64,000 nt of DNA from Aquimarina macrocephali JAMB N27 (GCF_000520995.1 NZ_JACA01000041.1:1-64000); one strand, 5' to 3'. Numbered from the stretch's first letter, positions 32,816 through 43,600 are shown. The notes: generated by a model from the sequence alone, not told the origin. Translations and numbers: made by a program.

Positions 32816-32992
32816 CTATTTTTTAGAATAACTATTTGTTTTTTTGTCATAGCCATACGGGCAATGCCTGCAACCACTCTCACAACAATAGCCTCTTCTT
32901 AGGTGATATTGTTCTGTAAAACAACGATACCCTTCTGGAGTGATATAATAATCTCCTTCTTTTGGAGTTAATACTTTTTTAGGATTGTCCAT
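32816..32992 (-). CDS. DUF5522-like small Cys-rich protein
   Basis: A 58-residue gene from ATG at 32990-32992 to TAG at 32816-32818. The sequence ITPEGYRCFTEQYHLRRGYCC followed after two residues by GCRHCPYGYDKK contains the five clustered Cys and one His that characterise DUF5522. The CxxC-type arrangement suggests zinc or Fe-S binding. It is divergent from the HEKIH-protein gene with only 29 bases between starts. Confidence 0.85.
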   Translation of the reverse strand: MDNPKKVLTPKEGDYYITPEGYRCFTEQYHLRRGYCCESGCRHCPYGYDKKTNSYSKK

Positions 32993-33021
32993 AAGTTACA
33001 AAAATAGTATCTTGCAGTTAT

Positions 33022-33348
33022 ATGCCCATTGTTGTTAACAAATATTTGATAGGTCGCCATTTTGTTGGTATCGCTCTTTGGCCTTTTATTGTGATTAATA
33101 ATTCTTTCCTCAAAGAGGATGAAGTCTTTATTAATCACGAAAAAATCCATTTAAGACAGCAGGCAGAACTGTTAGTTGTACCTTTTTATTTTTTTTACTT
33201 TACAGAATATTTGTTTAGAGTTATTCAATATAGAAATTTACAGCAAGCCTATCGTAATATTTCTTTTGAAAGAGAAGCATATCTTAATGAAGATAACCTC
33301 GATTATCTCAAAACCAGAAAACTCTGGAGTTTTATTAAATATCGATAA
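33022..33348 (+). CDS. membrane protein with HExxH-like motif
   Basis: 108 residues. FINHEKIHLRQQAEL contains HEKIH, the HExxH zinc-metallopeptidase pattern, followed by a hydrophobic helix (LLVVPFYFFYFTEYLF) and then FEREAYLNEDN, whose Glu could be a third ligand. This resembles a minimal M56/BlaR1-like peptidase core found in Bacteroidota hypothetical proteins. The stop codon directly abuts the next start (TAAATG), so it is cotranscribed with the ACC-deaminase-family gene. Confidence 0.65.
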   Translation: MPIVVNKYLIGRHFVGIALWPFIVINNSFLKEDEVFINHEKIHLRQQAELLVVPFYFFYFTEYLFRVIQYRNLQQAYRNISFEREAYLNEDNLDYLKTRKLWSFIKYR

Positions 33349-34296
33349 ATGCACATTTTTTCTTCGGAAACACCACTTTCAAAAAATCAATCAATTACGC
33401 ATTCTATTTTGGACAAAGCCGGAGTATTTCTTGATATCAAACGAGAAGATCAGATTCATAAAGACGTTTCGGGGAATAAATTCAGAAAATTAAAATATAA
33501 CCTTATTGAAGCTAAGAGGTCTGGTTGCACTACTGTACTTACCTTTGGAGGAGCCTATAGCAATCACATTGCTGCAACTGCTGCTGCAGGAGAAATCATG
33601 GGATTACAAACCGTAGGAATTATTAGAGGAGAAGAACTGGCTGGCAATCTTGAGAAAACACTATCAGAAAATGACACCCTTCGATTTGCTAGTGCTTCAG
33701 GAATGCGTCTTAAGTTTATTAGCAGAACAGCATATCGAGATAAAACATCTTTAGCTTTTTTAGAACAACTAAAGGATGAGTTTGGTTCATGTTATATTAT
33801 CCCCGAAGGAGGAACTAATGATCTGGCTGTTAAGGGGTGTGGGGAAATATTAACTGCGCAAGATAGTGACTATGATGTTATTTGTTGTGCAGTAGGAACG
33901 GGAGGCACAATCGCAGGAATCATTAATAGTACAGAGCCTCATCAGACCGTTATGGGATTTCCTGCTTTAAAAGGTGATTTCCTCGACAAAGAGATTAAAA
34001 AATATACATCAAAAACCAATTGGAGACTCATTCATGAATATCATTTTGGAGGATATGGTAAAATAAACCAAGAAGGAATTGAGTTTATGAATGTGTTTAG
34101 CGATCAGCAACATATTGCGTTAGATCCAGTCTATACAGTTAAGATGGTTTTTGGTATTTTTGACCTGGCACAAAAAGGTGTTTTTAAGAAAAATACTCGT
34201 ATTTTAGCCATTCATACCGGTGGTTTGCAAGGGATAGCCGGAATGAACAAAAAATTAAAGAAAAAGAAACTACCCCTTATTACAATTGAATATTAA
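33349..34296 (+). CDS. 1-aminocyclopropane-1-carboxylate deaminase / D-cysteine desulfhydrase family, PLP-dependent
   Basis: 315 residues of the tryptophan synthase beta fold. The PLP lysine lies in DVSGNKFRKLKYN, the AYSNHIAATAAAG loop binds the substrate carboxylate, and CCAVGTGGTIAGI binds phosphate. Enzymes of this family degrade D-cysteine or ACC; the two activities cannot be told apart here. Its last bases are 1 base before the GH73 gene start. Confidence 0.9.
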   Translation: MHIFSSETPLSKNQSITHSILDKAGVFLDIKREDQIHKDVSGNKFRKLKYNLIEAKRSGCTTVLTFGGAYSNHIAATAAAGEIMGLQTVGIIRGEELAGNLEKTLSENDTLRFASASGMRLKFISRTAYRDKTSLAFLEQLKDEFGSCYIIPEGGTNDLAVKGCGEILTAQDSDYDVICCAVGTGGTIAGIINSTEPHQTVMGFPALKGDFLDKEIKKYTSKTNWRLIHEYHFGGYGKINQEGIEFMNVFSDQQHIALDPVYTVKMVFGIFDLAQKGVFKKNTRILAIHTGGLQGIAGMNKKLKKKKLPLITIEY

Positions 34297-34297
34297 A

Positions 34298-35170
34298 ATG
34301 AGGAAATTTATTGTATTGTTATGTATTGCTATGGTTATGATTTCTTGTGGAGGAAGCAAAAAGGTAACATCTTCGAGAACGCATAAACCTAAACCTAAAC
34401 AAACGGTTATAACCAAGGCTGAACAAAGCCCTAAAAAAGTTATAGTAGAAGAGCATACTACCAGAAAACCACTTCCTGCATTGTCGTATACCGATAAAGT
34501 GCAACGCTATATTAATGAGTTTTCGGGTATTGCTAAAAGTGAAATGAAAACGTACGGGATCCCGGCTAGTATCACATTAGCACAAGGGATATTGGAGTCT
34601 GGAGCGGGATATGGAGATCTAACGCAAAGAGCAAGAAACCATTTTGGGATTAAATGTCATGATTGGGAAGGAGATCGGGTATATCATGATGATGATCGTT
34701 CTCAGGAATGTTTTAGAAAATACAATAAGGCAAGTGAATCATTTAGAGATCATTCTTTATTCTTAAAAGATAGAAAACGATATTCCAGACTGTTTACATT
34801 TAAGCAAAAGGATTATAAATCTTGGGCACGTGGTCTGCGTGAAGCAGGTTATGCTACCGATAAAAAATATCCACAAAAACTTATTGCCATTATAGAACGT
34901 TATGATTTAGATAAATTTGACGATGAGGTACTTGGCACAAAACCTTTAAGAAAAAGTAAAAAAAGCGAAGCTGTTGCGATTATAACTTCCATTTCTAATA
35001 AGGATGGCTATACAGTAAAAAAAGGAGACACTCTATATTCGATTTCCAGGAGATATAAAATCTCTGTAGAGGAACTCAGAGCATTTAATAATCTGGTCAA
35101 TAATAATATCTCGGTCGGGCAAGTTCTTAAAGTAGCAGCTGCCGACGAAGAGGAAGAAGATTTTAATTAA
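34298..35170 (+). CDS. GH73-family glucosaminidase lipoprotein with LysM domain
   Basis: 290 residues from ATG 34298. The lipobox (VMISC, Cys16) anchors it. Residues about 75-215 form a mannosyl-glycoprotein endo-beta-N-acetylglucosaminidase-like domain (ASITLAQGILESGAGYG with the catalytic Glu, NHFGIKCHDWEG, SFRDHSLFL, GLREAGYATDKKYP). A LysM repeat (GYTVKKGDTLYSISRRYKIS) ends it before an acidic tail. It cleaves peptidoglycan glycan strands. The hemL gene starts 2 bases after its stop. Confidence 0.93.
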   Translation: MRKFIVLLCIAMVMISCGGSKKVTSSRTHKPKPKQTVITKAEQSPKKVIVEEHTTRKPLPALSYTDKVQRYINEFSGIAKSEMKTYGIPASITLAQGILESGAGYGDLTQRARNHFGIKCHDWEGDRVYHDDDRSQECFRKYNKASESFRDHSLFLKDRKRYSRLFTFKQKDYKSWARGLREAGYATDKKYPQKLIAIIERYDLDKFDDEVLGTKPLRKSKKSEAVAIITSISNKDGYTVKKGDTLYSISRRYKISVEELRAFNNLVNNNISVGQVLKVAAADEEEEDFN

Positions 35171-35172
35171 GC

Positions 35173-36459
35173 ATGATCTATAAAAGAAGTAGTGCGCTAT
35201 TTACAGCAGCGCAAAAAGTGATCCCGGGAGGGGTTAACTCACCAGTACGAGCCTTCAAAGCTGTAGGAGGAGACCCTATATTTGTTACAGAAGCCAAAGG
35301 AGCATATTTGTATGATGAAGATGGTAACCGATTGATAGATTATATCAATTCTTGGGGACCTATGATTTTGGGACATGCACATCCTCCTGTAGTTGATGCA
35401 GTTATTGATAAGGCCAAAAAAGGAACTAGTTTTGGAATGCCAACAGAAATTGAAACTCAGATTGCAGAACTTGCTGTTGCCATGGTACCTAATATCGATA
35501 AAATACGATTTGTAAACTCGGGTACCGAAGCTTGTATGAGTGCTGTACGATTAGCACGTGGATATACAGGAAAGGATAAGATTATTAAATTTTCAGGGTG
35601 TTATCACGGGCATAGCGATTCTTTTCTGATCCAGGCAGGAAGTGGTGCAGTTACCTTTGGAAGCCCTAACAGTCCGGGTGTAACTAAAGGAACAGCACAA
35701 GATACTTTATTAGCAAGATATAATGATTTGGATCATGTAGAACGTATTATCATGTCTAACAAAGGAGAGATTTCCTGTATTATCATAGAACCTATTGCCG
35801 GAAACATGGGATGTATCCCACCGGTAAAAGGATTTTTAGAAGGACTTAGATCTCTATGTGATGCTCATGATATACTGTTAATTTTTGATGAGGTAATGAC
35901 CGGTTTTAGATTAGCTAAAGGAGGAGCACAAGAGCTTACAGGTGTAAATGCCGATATCGTCACTTTTGGTAAAGTAATTGGAGGAGGGTTACCTGTTGGA
36001 GCTTTTGCAGCACGTTCTGAAATTATGAATCACTTAGCACCTCTTGGACCAGTGTATCAGGCAGGAACCTTGAGTGGTAATCCATTAGCTATGGCAGCAG
36101 GATTAGCAATGCTTACCGAGTTGAATAATACCCCAGAGATTTTTAAAAGCCTGACCGATAAGACAGAATACTTACATCATGGAATTGCTAATGCCCTGGA
36201 TGAGCATAATATCACTTATACGATCAATAGAATTGGTTCTATGATTTCGGTTCATTTTGCCGAGGATGCTGTGGTGGATTTTGATACTGCTGCAAAAGGC
36301 AATAACGATACTTTTAAGAAGTTTTTTCATGGGATGCTAGACAACGGTGTTTATATAGCACCAAGCGCTTTTGAGACCTGGTTTATAACCGAAGCACTTA
36401 CTTATGAAGATCTGGATGAGACTATTGCTGTAGTACAAAAAGTAGCTAAAACACTTTAG
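35173..36459 (+). CDS. hemL: glutamate-1-semialdehyde 2,1-aminomutase
   Basis: 428 residues, normal length. It isomerises glutamate-1-semialdehyde to 5-aminolevulinate in the C5 heme pathway with PLP. Visible are the N-terminal VIPGGVNSPVRAFKAVGG, LIDYINSWGPMILGHAHP, the PLP-Asp region LLIFDEVMTGFR and the lysine in VTFGKVIGGGLPVGAF. It is the last gene of a plus-strand run starting at 33022 with nearly no spacing. Confidence 0.97.
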   Translation: MIYKRSSALFTAAQKVIPGGVNSPVRAFKAVGGDPIFVTEAKGAYLYDEDGNRLIDYINSWGPMILGHAHPPVVDAVIDKAKKGTSFGMPTEIETQIAELAVAMVPNIDKIRFVNSGTEACMSAVRLARGYTGKDKIIKFSGCYHGHSDSFLIQAGSGAVTFGSPNSPGVTKGTAQDTLLARYNDLDHVERIIMSNKGEISCIIIEPIAGNMGCIPPVKGFLEGLRSLCDAHDILLIFDEVMTGFRLAKGGAQELTGVNADIVTFGKVIGGGLPVGAFAARSEIMNHLAPLGPVYQAGTLSGNPLAMAAGLAMLTELNNTPEIFKSLTDKTEYLHHGIANALDEHNITYTINRIGSMISVHFAEDAVVDFDTAAKGNNDTFKKFFHGMLDNGVYIAPSAFETWFITEALTYEDLDETIAVVQKVAKTL

Positions 36460-36476
36460 AAGATAAACAAGATTAA

Positions 36477-37898
36477 TTATTGACTGGGGTGTAAAACTCT
36501 TGGGGTTGTGATTTTTTCAAATTGAATTCCTCCAGTTCCCTGTATGAGGATATTTTTAGAAGTTAGCACTTCTTGATTTGTACGTAGTTTAACGGTTAAA
36601 GTATTTTCTCCTTTCTTTAATGGGACTCGAGTATAAAATATTTTTTTAGGTAAACTCTGCCAATTACGTGTATCGGCACCTTCGGTTAATGCATTAAAAA
36701 CACCCAATAAAGCTCCTAAATCGCTATTTTGGTTTTTTACTATATATTCTGAAACTTTCTTTGTTCCTAGTCGCAAGGCTATTTTTCCGATTTCTCTAAA
36801 TGTTCTGTCTTTTAAAGTTTTAAAAGCAATTTCTTCATAATCTTGTGTTAGTTCAAAGGAATATGATAAACTATCCACTTGTATCTCTGCATTATTGTAT
36901 AGAGATTGCTGACTCACATATTTAGGGTATGCAACATTAAAAATATCCAGATCAGAAAAATCAGAATTATTATCTCCTCCAGTTGGTATCGGTAATGGTA
37001 AATTTAAAGAGAGATCCTCATTGATAATGGTTAGAAACCCGATTTCGTTACCTGGCAAGATGGTAAACGTATAAAAGGTTTCATCTTTATAAGGAGCCAG
37101 TCCGTTTTCCCAAAAAATAATTGCTTCTCCACCTTCAGCGGTTTTTTTAGGAATATAGGTAGTGTTTAATAGATTTTCATAACGTTCTATTTCATCGGTA
37201 AATCCCATAACACTTGCTGTATGAAACATATCCTGGTAAAGTTGCTCGGGTATATTAACTCCAATATAAGTACCTTGGTTTTCTACAAACAAGTCTACAG
37301 CATTGCGATACGCAATAAATGCATTGTTTATATCTCCTGAAGCTTCGTATAATAGACCTTGCAATATATGAGCAAATGCATCATCATTATATCTATTCTT
37401 TTTCTCAGGAGGATAATTTTCATTTATTCTTTGTAGTTGTAATGAAATGCGTTTAGCTTCAACAATAGCTTCGTCGTATTTGTTTAAAAATATATAGTTA
37501 AGTGCTTTGTAATAGTGTATTGCAACTTTTTCAAAATCTTCACCTTTATATGTTTCTTTTTCGGGATTTAAAAGAATTCCCAGAACTTGATTTCCTATAG
37601 CTCTTTTATTAGATTCTATAAACAGATCTGCTTCGTTTAAAAGTTTATTACTTAAGGTATAATTACCTGCCAGGTATGCTAATTTCCCTTTTTCTAATAA
37701 GTATAGAAGATGATTTCTGGGTTTTCCTAAAAATTTATTTTTTTCAATTACCTCCATAGCACCTTCTACATCACCTTGTTGCACCTTTCCTTGAAAAAGT
37801 GCACTCTTGGTATGATAACTACCACAATTGCTAAGCAATATTGAAAGGCAACACAATAGTGTAGCACGAAAGATCATTTTTATATGGATCATGTTCAA
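36477..37898 (-). CDS. COG3014-like lipoprotein with TPR-type repeats
   Basis: 473 residues. An Sec/lipoprotein signal ends at LSNC (ATGs at 37898 and 37877 both possible starts). Helical repeats resembling TPR fill the N-terminal two thirds (LAYLAGNYTLSNKLLNEADL, ALNYIFLNKYDEAIVEAKRI), and a beta-rich C-terminal domain follows. This is the COG3014 architecture. It is encoded after an LpoB-like gene on the same strand, and such pairs are common, suggesting an envelope complex near peptidoglycan synthases. A terminator hairpin separates the two. Confidence 0.8.
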   Translation of the reverse strand: MNMIHIKMIFRATLLCCLSILLSNCGSYHTKSALFQGKVQQGDVEGAMEVIEKNKFLGKPRNHLLYLLEKGKLAYLAGNYTLSNKLLNEADLFIESNKRAIGNQVLGILLNPEKETYKGEDFEKVAIHYYKALNYIFLNKYDEAIVEAKRISLQLQRINENYPPEKKNRYNDDAFAHILQGLLYEASGDINNAFIAYRNAVDLFVENQGTYIGVNIPEQLYQDMFHTASVMGFTDEIERYENLLNTTYIPKKTAEGGEAIIFWENGLAPYKDETFYTFTILPGNEIGFLTIINEDLSLNLPLPIPTGGDNNSDFSDLDIFNVAYPKYVSQQSLYNNAEIQVDSLSYSFELTQDYEEIAFKTLKDRTFREIGKIALRLGTKKVSEYIVKNQNSDLGALLGVFNALTEGADTRNWQSLPKKIFYTRVPLKKGENTLTVKLRTNQEVLTSKNILIQGTGGIQFEKITTPRVLHPSQ

Positions 37899-37903
37899 TT
37901 ATC

Positions 37904-37927
37904 AAAAAAGCTTTCCTGAGAAAGCTT
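37904..37927 (-). terminator. rho-independent terminator after the LpoB-like gene
   Basis: On the minus strand AAGCTTTC-TCAG-GAAAGCTT is a perfect 8-base stem followed by six T. It lies between the LpoB-like stop (37959) and the COG3014 gene start (37898), so it may attenuate rather than fully separate the two. Confidence 0.8.
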
Positions 37928-37958
37928 GGTGTTTTGTTTGAATTTAGAGTATCAAGAA

Positions 37959-38543
37959 TTAGTTTTTAACAAACTTTTTTATTTTTTTATCTCCGATCCA
38001 TACTTTCTCATTAGTCTGAATATTTGTTAGTTCCAGGTCGATTTGATAGTATACTACTTTGTCCCTTTTATGTGCATCGACTATAGAGTTAATATTACCT
38101 TGAAGCATATAATCTGCTCCGGTTTCTAATCCAAATTTTTTGACGGTAGATATAGAGGAATTGTCTTGTTGATCGGCACGTTCTGCTCTTAGTTCTTCAC
38201 GCATTTTACCACCTTGTACTACTCTAACTTTTTGTCGTTGAATAAATGCCTTCTCTATATCTTTAATAAAGGTTTCACTTTCTATATGCTCATGTGATTT
38301 ATTACGTATTAAACCAACTATAACCACAGGTTTTTTCCCTTTTTCCTGAACATGATCGGTTATCCAGTTTGCTGTAAGTACTTCTTGCGTTAGTTCTTCT
38401 GCTGCAAAGCGTGAATCAGTATCATTCCATCGTCCGCTAATATCAATTTGTGTATCCGGAGCTACACGTGTAATTTTTCTTGCGCATGAAGAAGTTAAAG
38501 ATACTACCAGTAATACTGCTATAGCAGCGATTAATTTTCTCAT
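37959..38543 (-). CDS. LpoB-like penicillin-binding protein activator lipoprotein
   Basis: 194 residues. A lipobox (LTSSC, Cys19) is followed by a domain with DISGRWNDTDSRFAAEEL, KKPVVIVGLIRNKSHEHIE, IQRQKVRVVQGGK and TGADYMLQGNINSI, which match the CsgG/LpoB-type fold (COG3417). In Enterobacteria LpoB stimulates PBP1b; here function is inferred. It heads, or is second in, an operon with a 126-residue secreted protein and the COG3014 lipoprotein. Confidence 0.85.
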   Translation of the reverse strand: MRKLIAAIAVLLVVSLTSSCARKITRVAPDTQIDISGRWNDTDSRFAAEELTQEVLTANWITDHVQEKGKKPVVIVGLIRNKSHEHIESETFIKDIEKAFIQRQKVRVVQGGKMREELRAERADQQDNSSISTVKKFGLETGADYMLQGNINSIVDAHKRDKVVYYQIDLELTNIQTNEKVWIGDKKIKKFVKN

Positions 38544-38592
38544 TTTGTAATTTTTATTTAATGTATTTTAATTAGCGTTTTTTTTAGTGATA

Positions 38593-38973
38593 TTACCAAA
38601 GGATGCATGCTCCCAAAATTCCTAGTGTTAACCAATCATACCCATATGATCTATGACCATAATAAGATCCATAGTCATAATATCTGGTGTTTTCGATACG
38701 CTTTAATCTTCGTTCATGCCTCCAGTATGCTCTTTGTGACCTGTATTGTCTTCGTAATGAACGTAGTTCTCTTTTTTCTTCAAGAGGATCAATGGCTTTA
38801 TAGGTTTCTTGTGCTGTAGTGCCTTGTTGTAATGTATATTCCTGACTGTTTTTTAAGAATCTATTCATAGCCATTTTATAATTAGGATTTTGATCTTCTT
38901 CGAGTTGTACCTCTTGTGTATGCCCAATACACCCTATTATAACAAAAACGAATACTGAAAATATGTTTCTCAT
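38593..38973 (-). CDS. small secreted protein, Arg/Tyr-rich, unknown
   Basis: 126 residues with a signal peptide (NIFSVFVFVIIGCIGHTQ, cleavage near 19), a strongly basic middle (EKRELRSLRRQYRSQRAYWR) and a Tyr/Gly-rich segment before a hydrophobic C-terminus (WLTLGILGACILW). No family recognised. It is 49 bases upstream of the LpoB-like gene, so probably part of the same operon, perhaps bound to an anionic surface. Confidence 0.65.
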   Translation of the reverse strand: MRNIFSVFVFVIIGCIGHTQEVQLEEDQNPNYKMAMNRFLKNSQEYTLQQGTTAQETYKAIDPLEEKRELRSLRRQYRSQRAYWRHERRLKRIENTRYYDYGSYYGHRSYGYDWLTLGILGACILW

Positions 38974-39203
38974 AATGCTTATAGATTAGTTTCCATACAA
39001 ATATTACCTAATAATAAATGACAATTTAAAAGCCAAAGGGTTGCATCATATGAGAAAATAATTTTCATATCTATGAAACTATTTTGGCTTTTCAATTTAT
39101 ATACACAACATTTAGTATTGATGTTACCCTATTCTAAAAATGTTAAAATTTGTCTAATCAAAATTTGTTAGGAGCGGATCAGGCGGTATTTCTAATTTTA
39201 CAT

Positions 39204-39238
39204 AAAAAAAACCAACGAAGTTAACTTCGTTGGTTTTT
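39204..39238. terminator. bidirectional terminator after SusD
   Basis: A perfect 15-base stem (AAAACCAACGAAGTT / AACTTCGTTGGTTTT) with minimal loop and A/T runs on both sides. It ends the minus-strand susCD transcript 28 bases after the SusD stop. Confidence 0.9.
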
Positions 39239-39265
39239 AATTGTTTCCAAAATGGAATAACTAGG

Positions 39266-40681
39266 CTATTGATTTACTGGCGTAGGAGCGAATAAATCGG
39301 GAATTGGATTTGGTATGTTAGCATTACTATCTAACTCATCCTGCGGATATAAAAATCGTTGTGGATTAATTGTGGTAGTGGTATTGTTTAAGGGAAAAGG
39401 AACAATAACATCACTATCGGATTTTAGTAATCTTCGAGCATCGTTAAATGGCATATAGGTACTAAACCCTGTTACATAACGTTCTTCGATAATCTCTCTT
39501 AAAATTGCTCTGTCTACCGCTATATTATCAGCATTTTCAATTCCTCCTGCTTGAAAATCTGCCAGAACATACGGGTCATAATTAAATGTATCAGCTACAT
39601 CGATAAGGTTAAATGCATTTCCAGAGTCTAGATAAGCTCTTAATTCATTAAGTTTATCAATAGCTCCTTGATTATCATTATTAATACGTAAGATACATTC
39701 TGCCCAGATCAATAGATTTTCTTCGTAGCTTACTAACTTCATAGGTGTAGATGGTCCATCGATACCATCATTCTGATTTCCATCTCCGCTAATGTAAGAA
39801 TAGTTTCTACGAGCAGTTTCATCTGTTTTAGTATTATTTCTGCCAGAAGTATTAGCAGGATCCATAAGATCGCGGTAAAAAGCATTATCACCGGTCATAT
39901 CACCTGCACGGCTACTGTTTACAAAATTAAAAAGAATATTACTGTTTGAGTCAACACTACCAATAGGCTTATAAGCCATGGTGCCAGATGCACTGTTAAT
40001 ACCATTTACTACATTGTTTAATGCCAGATTGTACTGTTTGGTTTGTAAATAATACCGGGCTTTTAGAGTGTATGCAGATGCAACCCAGGAAGCACCATTG
40101 CCAGAAAAATAAATATCTTCGCTACCAACATTAGTAGTGGCATTATTTATTTTGGATATAGCTCCATCCAGTAAAGTTTGCAAATTGTTATAGATGTCTG
40201 ATTGCAGGTCTATTGTAGGATCAGGAGATTCTAAACTAGCATTATCTGGCACTGCATTAGAATAGGGGATATCTCCAAAAAGAGATGTTCCTGTACCAAT
40301 AGCTAATGCTTCATTAACATCGATGATCCCTTGCAGTAAATCAAGGTTAGGAGAAATCCTTCTAATTTCCTTGTTTTGAACTAATATTCCGTTATAGATT
40401 AATTCCCATACGGCATCAGAATCACCTGGTGTGTAATCATAATTATAGAGCGTTTGCTGTACCAGATTTAATCCAATAAGTCCGCCAGAATAATACATAG
40501 AGGTTCTGGCTAGTTGTCCTTGTTGTACCTGTGCATTGGCCAAGAGTGTTCCTTTTAATAGAAGGTCTCCAGATGGAACTTCGACCAACTGATTTGGATT
40601 TTCATTAACATCCAGATAATCTTCGCAGGAGAACATCGTGATTACGATACAGGATACTATTATTTTATATATAGTCTTCAT
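39266..40681 (-). CDS. SusD/RagB-family nutrient-binding outer membrane lipoprotein
   Basis: 471 residues. The lipobox is in VITMFSC (Cys19), followed by the acidic EDYLDVNENPN export signal typical of surface lipoproteins. The pattern NPNQLVEVPSGDLLLKGTL, YYSGGLIGLNLVQQ, EALAIGTGTSLFGDIPYSNA and ERYVTGFSTYMPFNDARRL belongs to the SusD-like_2 subgroup. It works as the lid over the SusC transporter, encoded 11 bases upstream. No glycan- or peptide-degrading enzyme is nearby, so the ligand cannot be guessed. Confidence 0.93.
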   Translation of the reverse strand: MKTIYKIIVSCIVITMFSCEDYLDVNENPNQLVEVPSGDLLLKGTLLANAQVQQGQLARTSMYYSGGLIGLNLVQQTLYNYDYTPGDSDAVWELIYNGILVQNKEIRRISPNLDLLQGIIDVNEALAIGTGTSLFGDIPYSNAVPDNASLESPDPTIDLQSDIYNNLQTLLDGAISKINNATTNVGSEDIYFSGNGASWVASAYTLKARYYLQTKQYNLALNNVVNGINSASGTMAYKPIGSVDSNSNILFNFVNSSRAGDMTGDNAFYRDLMDPANTSGRNNTKTDETARRNYSYISGDGNQNDGIDGPSTPMKLVSYEENLLIWAECILRINNDNQGAIDKLNELRAYLDSGNAFNLIDVADTFNYDPYVLADFQAGGIENADNIAVDRAILREIIEERYVTGFSTYMPFNDARRLLKSDSDVIVPFPLNNTTTTINPQRFLYPQDELDSNANIPNPIPDLFAPTPVNQ

Positions 40682-40692
40682 GATTTCGTTTT

Positions 40693-43600
40693 TTAATAAT
40701 TAAACTTAATACTAAAAGCATAGGTTCTCACTCCTGGATTCGAGAAATAATCCAGTCCTTTTCCTCTACCGACCCCAAATTGATTTACATCAGGATCTAT
40801 ACCAACTACATCGGTCCAGATGACCAGGTTTCTTCCAGAGGCTGTAAATTCAATAGAGCTTAATCCTGTTGTTTTTTGTAGCCCTTGAGAATTAAGTTGG
40901 TAGGATAATGAAAGTTCTCTAAACCTTGTCCAGCTAGCATCACCAACAGCAAATTCATTTAATTTACCATCTCCAAAACCATATAGGTTTCTATAATAAC
41001 TCTCATCTAGCAATACATTTCCATTTCCGAAGTTACCTATATTAGCTCTTACGCTTGTACCTGCCGGGACAACATCTCCATTAAAATTCACCAGATCTTC
41101 ATTTAGAGTAATGGTATTTCCTACATCTCCGTGGGTCCCGAAGTATGAAGTAATGAAACGGGTTCTTTGAGCCATATCATTACCTTGACTGGTATCAAAC
41201 AATGCTGATATCGATATATCTTTATAAGATACACTTAATTGTAAACCTCCTAACCAATCTGGATTAGGATCTCCTACCACTTTGTTACCACCAGTATCTA
41301 CTATTGGAAAACCATTGGCATCTAATACCAGGCTTCCATCAGCATTACGTTGGGCTCCCTGTGTATACAAAACTCCTAATGGTTCTCCTTCTATGGCTAC
41401 AGATTGGATAGAACTACCTGGGGTAAAGCTAACAACTCCTCCTCCTTCAATCTTAGAAACCAGATTTTTATTGGTGCTAAAATTTATTGCAGCACTAGCT
41501 TTCCAATCTCTGTTTTTTATAAAATCATATTTCAATTCGACTTCAAATCCTTCATTTTCTATCGTAGCTCCATTTCCATAGATCTCAGAAAACCCTAATG
41601 TTGGAGGTATTGCTATATTCAGTAATACATCTTTAGTTTCGTTTTTGTAATAGGTAGTCGATAGTGAAAGCTTATTAGTGAAGAAACGAAAATCTAATCC
41701 AACCTCGTATTCTGTTTTGATTTCTGGTTTTAAATTTGGATTCCCAAGGCGTTCATCGAATTGAAATCCTCCTCCAAAATCTTCCAGTGCTATCGCATCA
41801 GAAAAAGTAGAAAAAGATCCTACTTCAAAAACAGTCTCCTCTCTATGCGCCAGAGGAACATTACCTACCTGACCAAAAGCGAGCCTGAGTTTACCGAAGG
41901 ATAAAGGATCAAAACCATTGATCAAACGACTAAAAGTCCATCCTAATTCTGCACTCGGATAAAAGAATGCATTATCACTTTTAGGGAGTACAGAATGTTT
42001 TTCATAAGCTCCTCCGAGAGTTAAAAACAATTGATTGGCATAATCAAAATTAGCAGTACCATAGAAGCGGATATTTCTTCTCGAGGTTCTGGTAATCTCT
42101 GAGGAGATATTTTCTTTTGCCGAGATTTCTACAGGATCCAACGGTTTTCTGAAATTGGCAATAAAATTATCTGCTTCAATGAAATGTCGTTTTCTTCTCC
42201 TGTCGTTGATACCATATCCTACTATTACATTGGTGTTTAGTTGTTCGGTTAATGCATATCTAAAAGATGTTAGTATATCCATCGTATATTCTTCATTATT
42301 TATGGTTTCGTCATTAAGTAAACCAAACCTTCGAGCAGAACTTGCAGTATAGTATGGGAAGAAATATACCCTGTTATCAGAATAAAAATCTGCACCTCCT
42401 CTAAGGATAGAATTGATATTATCGTTCCATTGATATTTTAATTCTGCTGTACCAATAAAACGATTTACTTTGGCAGTACTTCCTTGTTCATTGATTGTCC
42501 AAAGGGGATTATTATAAATAGCGTTGTCACTATTTCCAAGATATCTTCGGTAAGAACGATGACGTGATTGTACAATAGTCCCAGAGCCATTATTATAATC
42601 TCCTTTATAATCTGTGATATCAAAATCTGGTGAAGTACGCAGTAATCCCAGGTATAATCCTGCAGTATTAGAACCCTGCTGAATTCTGTTAGAACTGGTA
42701 TGAATGTAATTTCCTTTGATATTAGCAGTAAGCCTATCTGTAAAGTTTTGAGAAGTAGATAAGGTGAAATTAGTTTTTTTATAAAAACTATTTTTAATCG
42801 TTCCGTCTTGATCTACATGGCCTCCACTTAAGAAATAGGTTCCTTTTTCATTTCCTGTACTTAAGGTGAAACGGTTATCGAGTGTGATCCCGGTACCAAA
42901 TACTTTATCAAAATTACTATCGACATATTGTTCTCTTCTATTTTTTTGAGTAATTGGATAAATAGTATTATTGGATACCAAAGATTCAAAAAACTCACCG
43001 GTAGTATCTACATCGTCTTGAGCTCCACTTCTGTCTGAGATTCTATCTCCCCAGGAGAAAGCAGATGTTGGGCTATAATTACCATTGGTACCTTGCCCAA
43101 AAGATTGTTGTAATGGATGTTTGTAAGATACTTCATCAATAGAAACACCAGAAGAAAAGGTAATTCTCATTTTACCTTTTTTACCTTTTTTGGTGGTAAT
43201 TACAATTACTCCGTTAAGCGCTCTTGTTCCATACAATGCTCCGGCAGAAGCTCCTTTAAATACCTGAAAAGATTCAATATCATCGGGATTAAGGTCATTA
43301 AGTCTGGATTGCTGTGACACTCCGGCAGAAGTATCTCCACTACCAGAACCTTCTATTGTATCATTGTTTAAGGGTACTCCATCTACAATAATTAGAGGTT
43401 GACTAGAGCCTCCCAGAGAACTTGTTCCCCTGATTTGAATATTAGAACCAGCTCCGGGATCTCCAGAGGTGGCATTGATACTTACACCAGCAGCTTTACC
43501 GGCTATACCATCAATAATCTTATTTTCTACAGGTTGTACTAGTTTATCTGCATCGATTTTAGAATAAGTAGAAGATAGTTTATCTCTTTTTTCTACAAAC

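Noticed and set aside
34391..34407. AAACCTAAACCTAAAC repeats
   Set aside because: They only encode a Lys-Pro linker after the lipobox of the GH73 protein.
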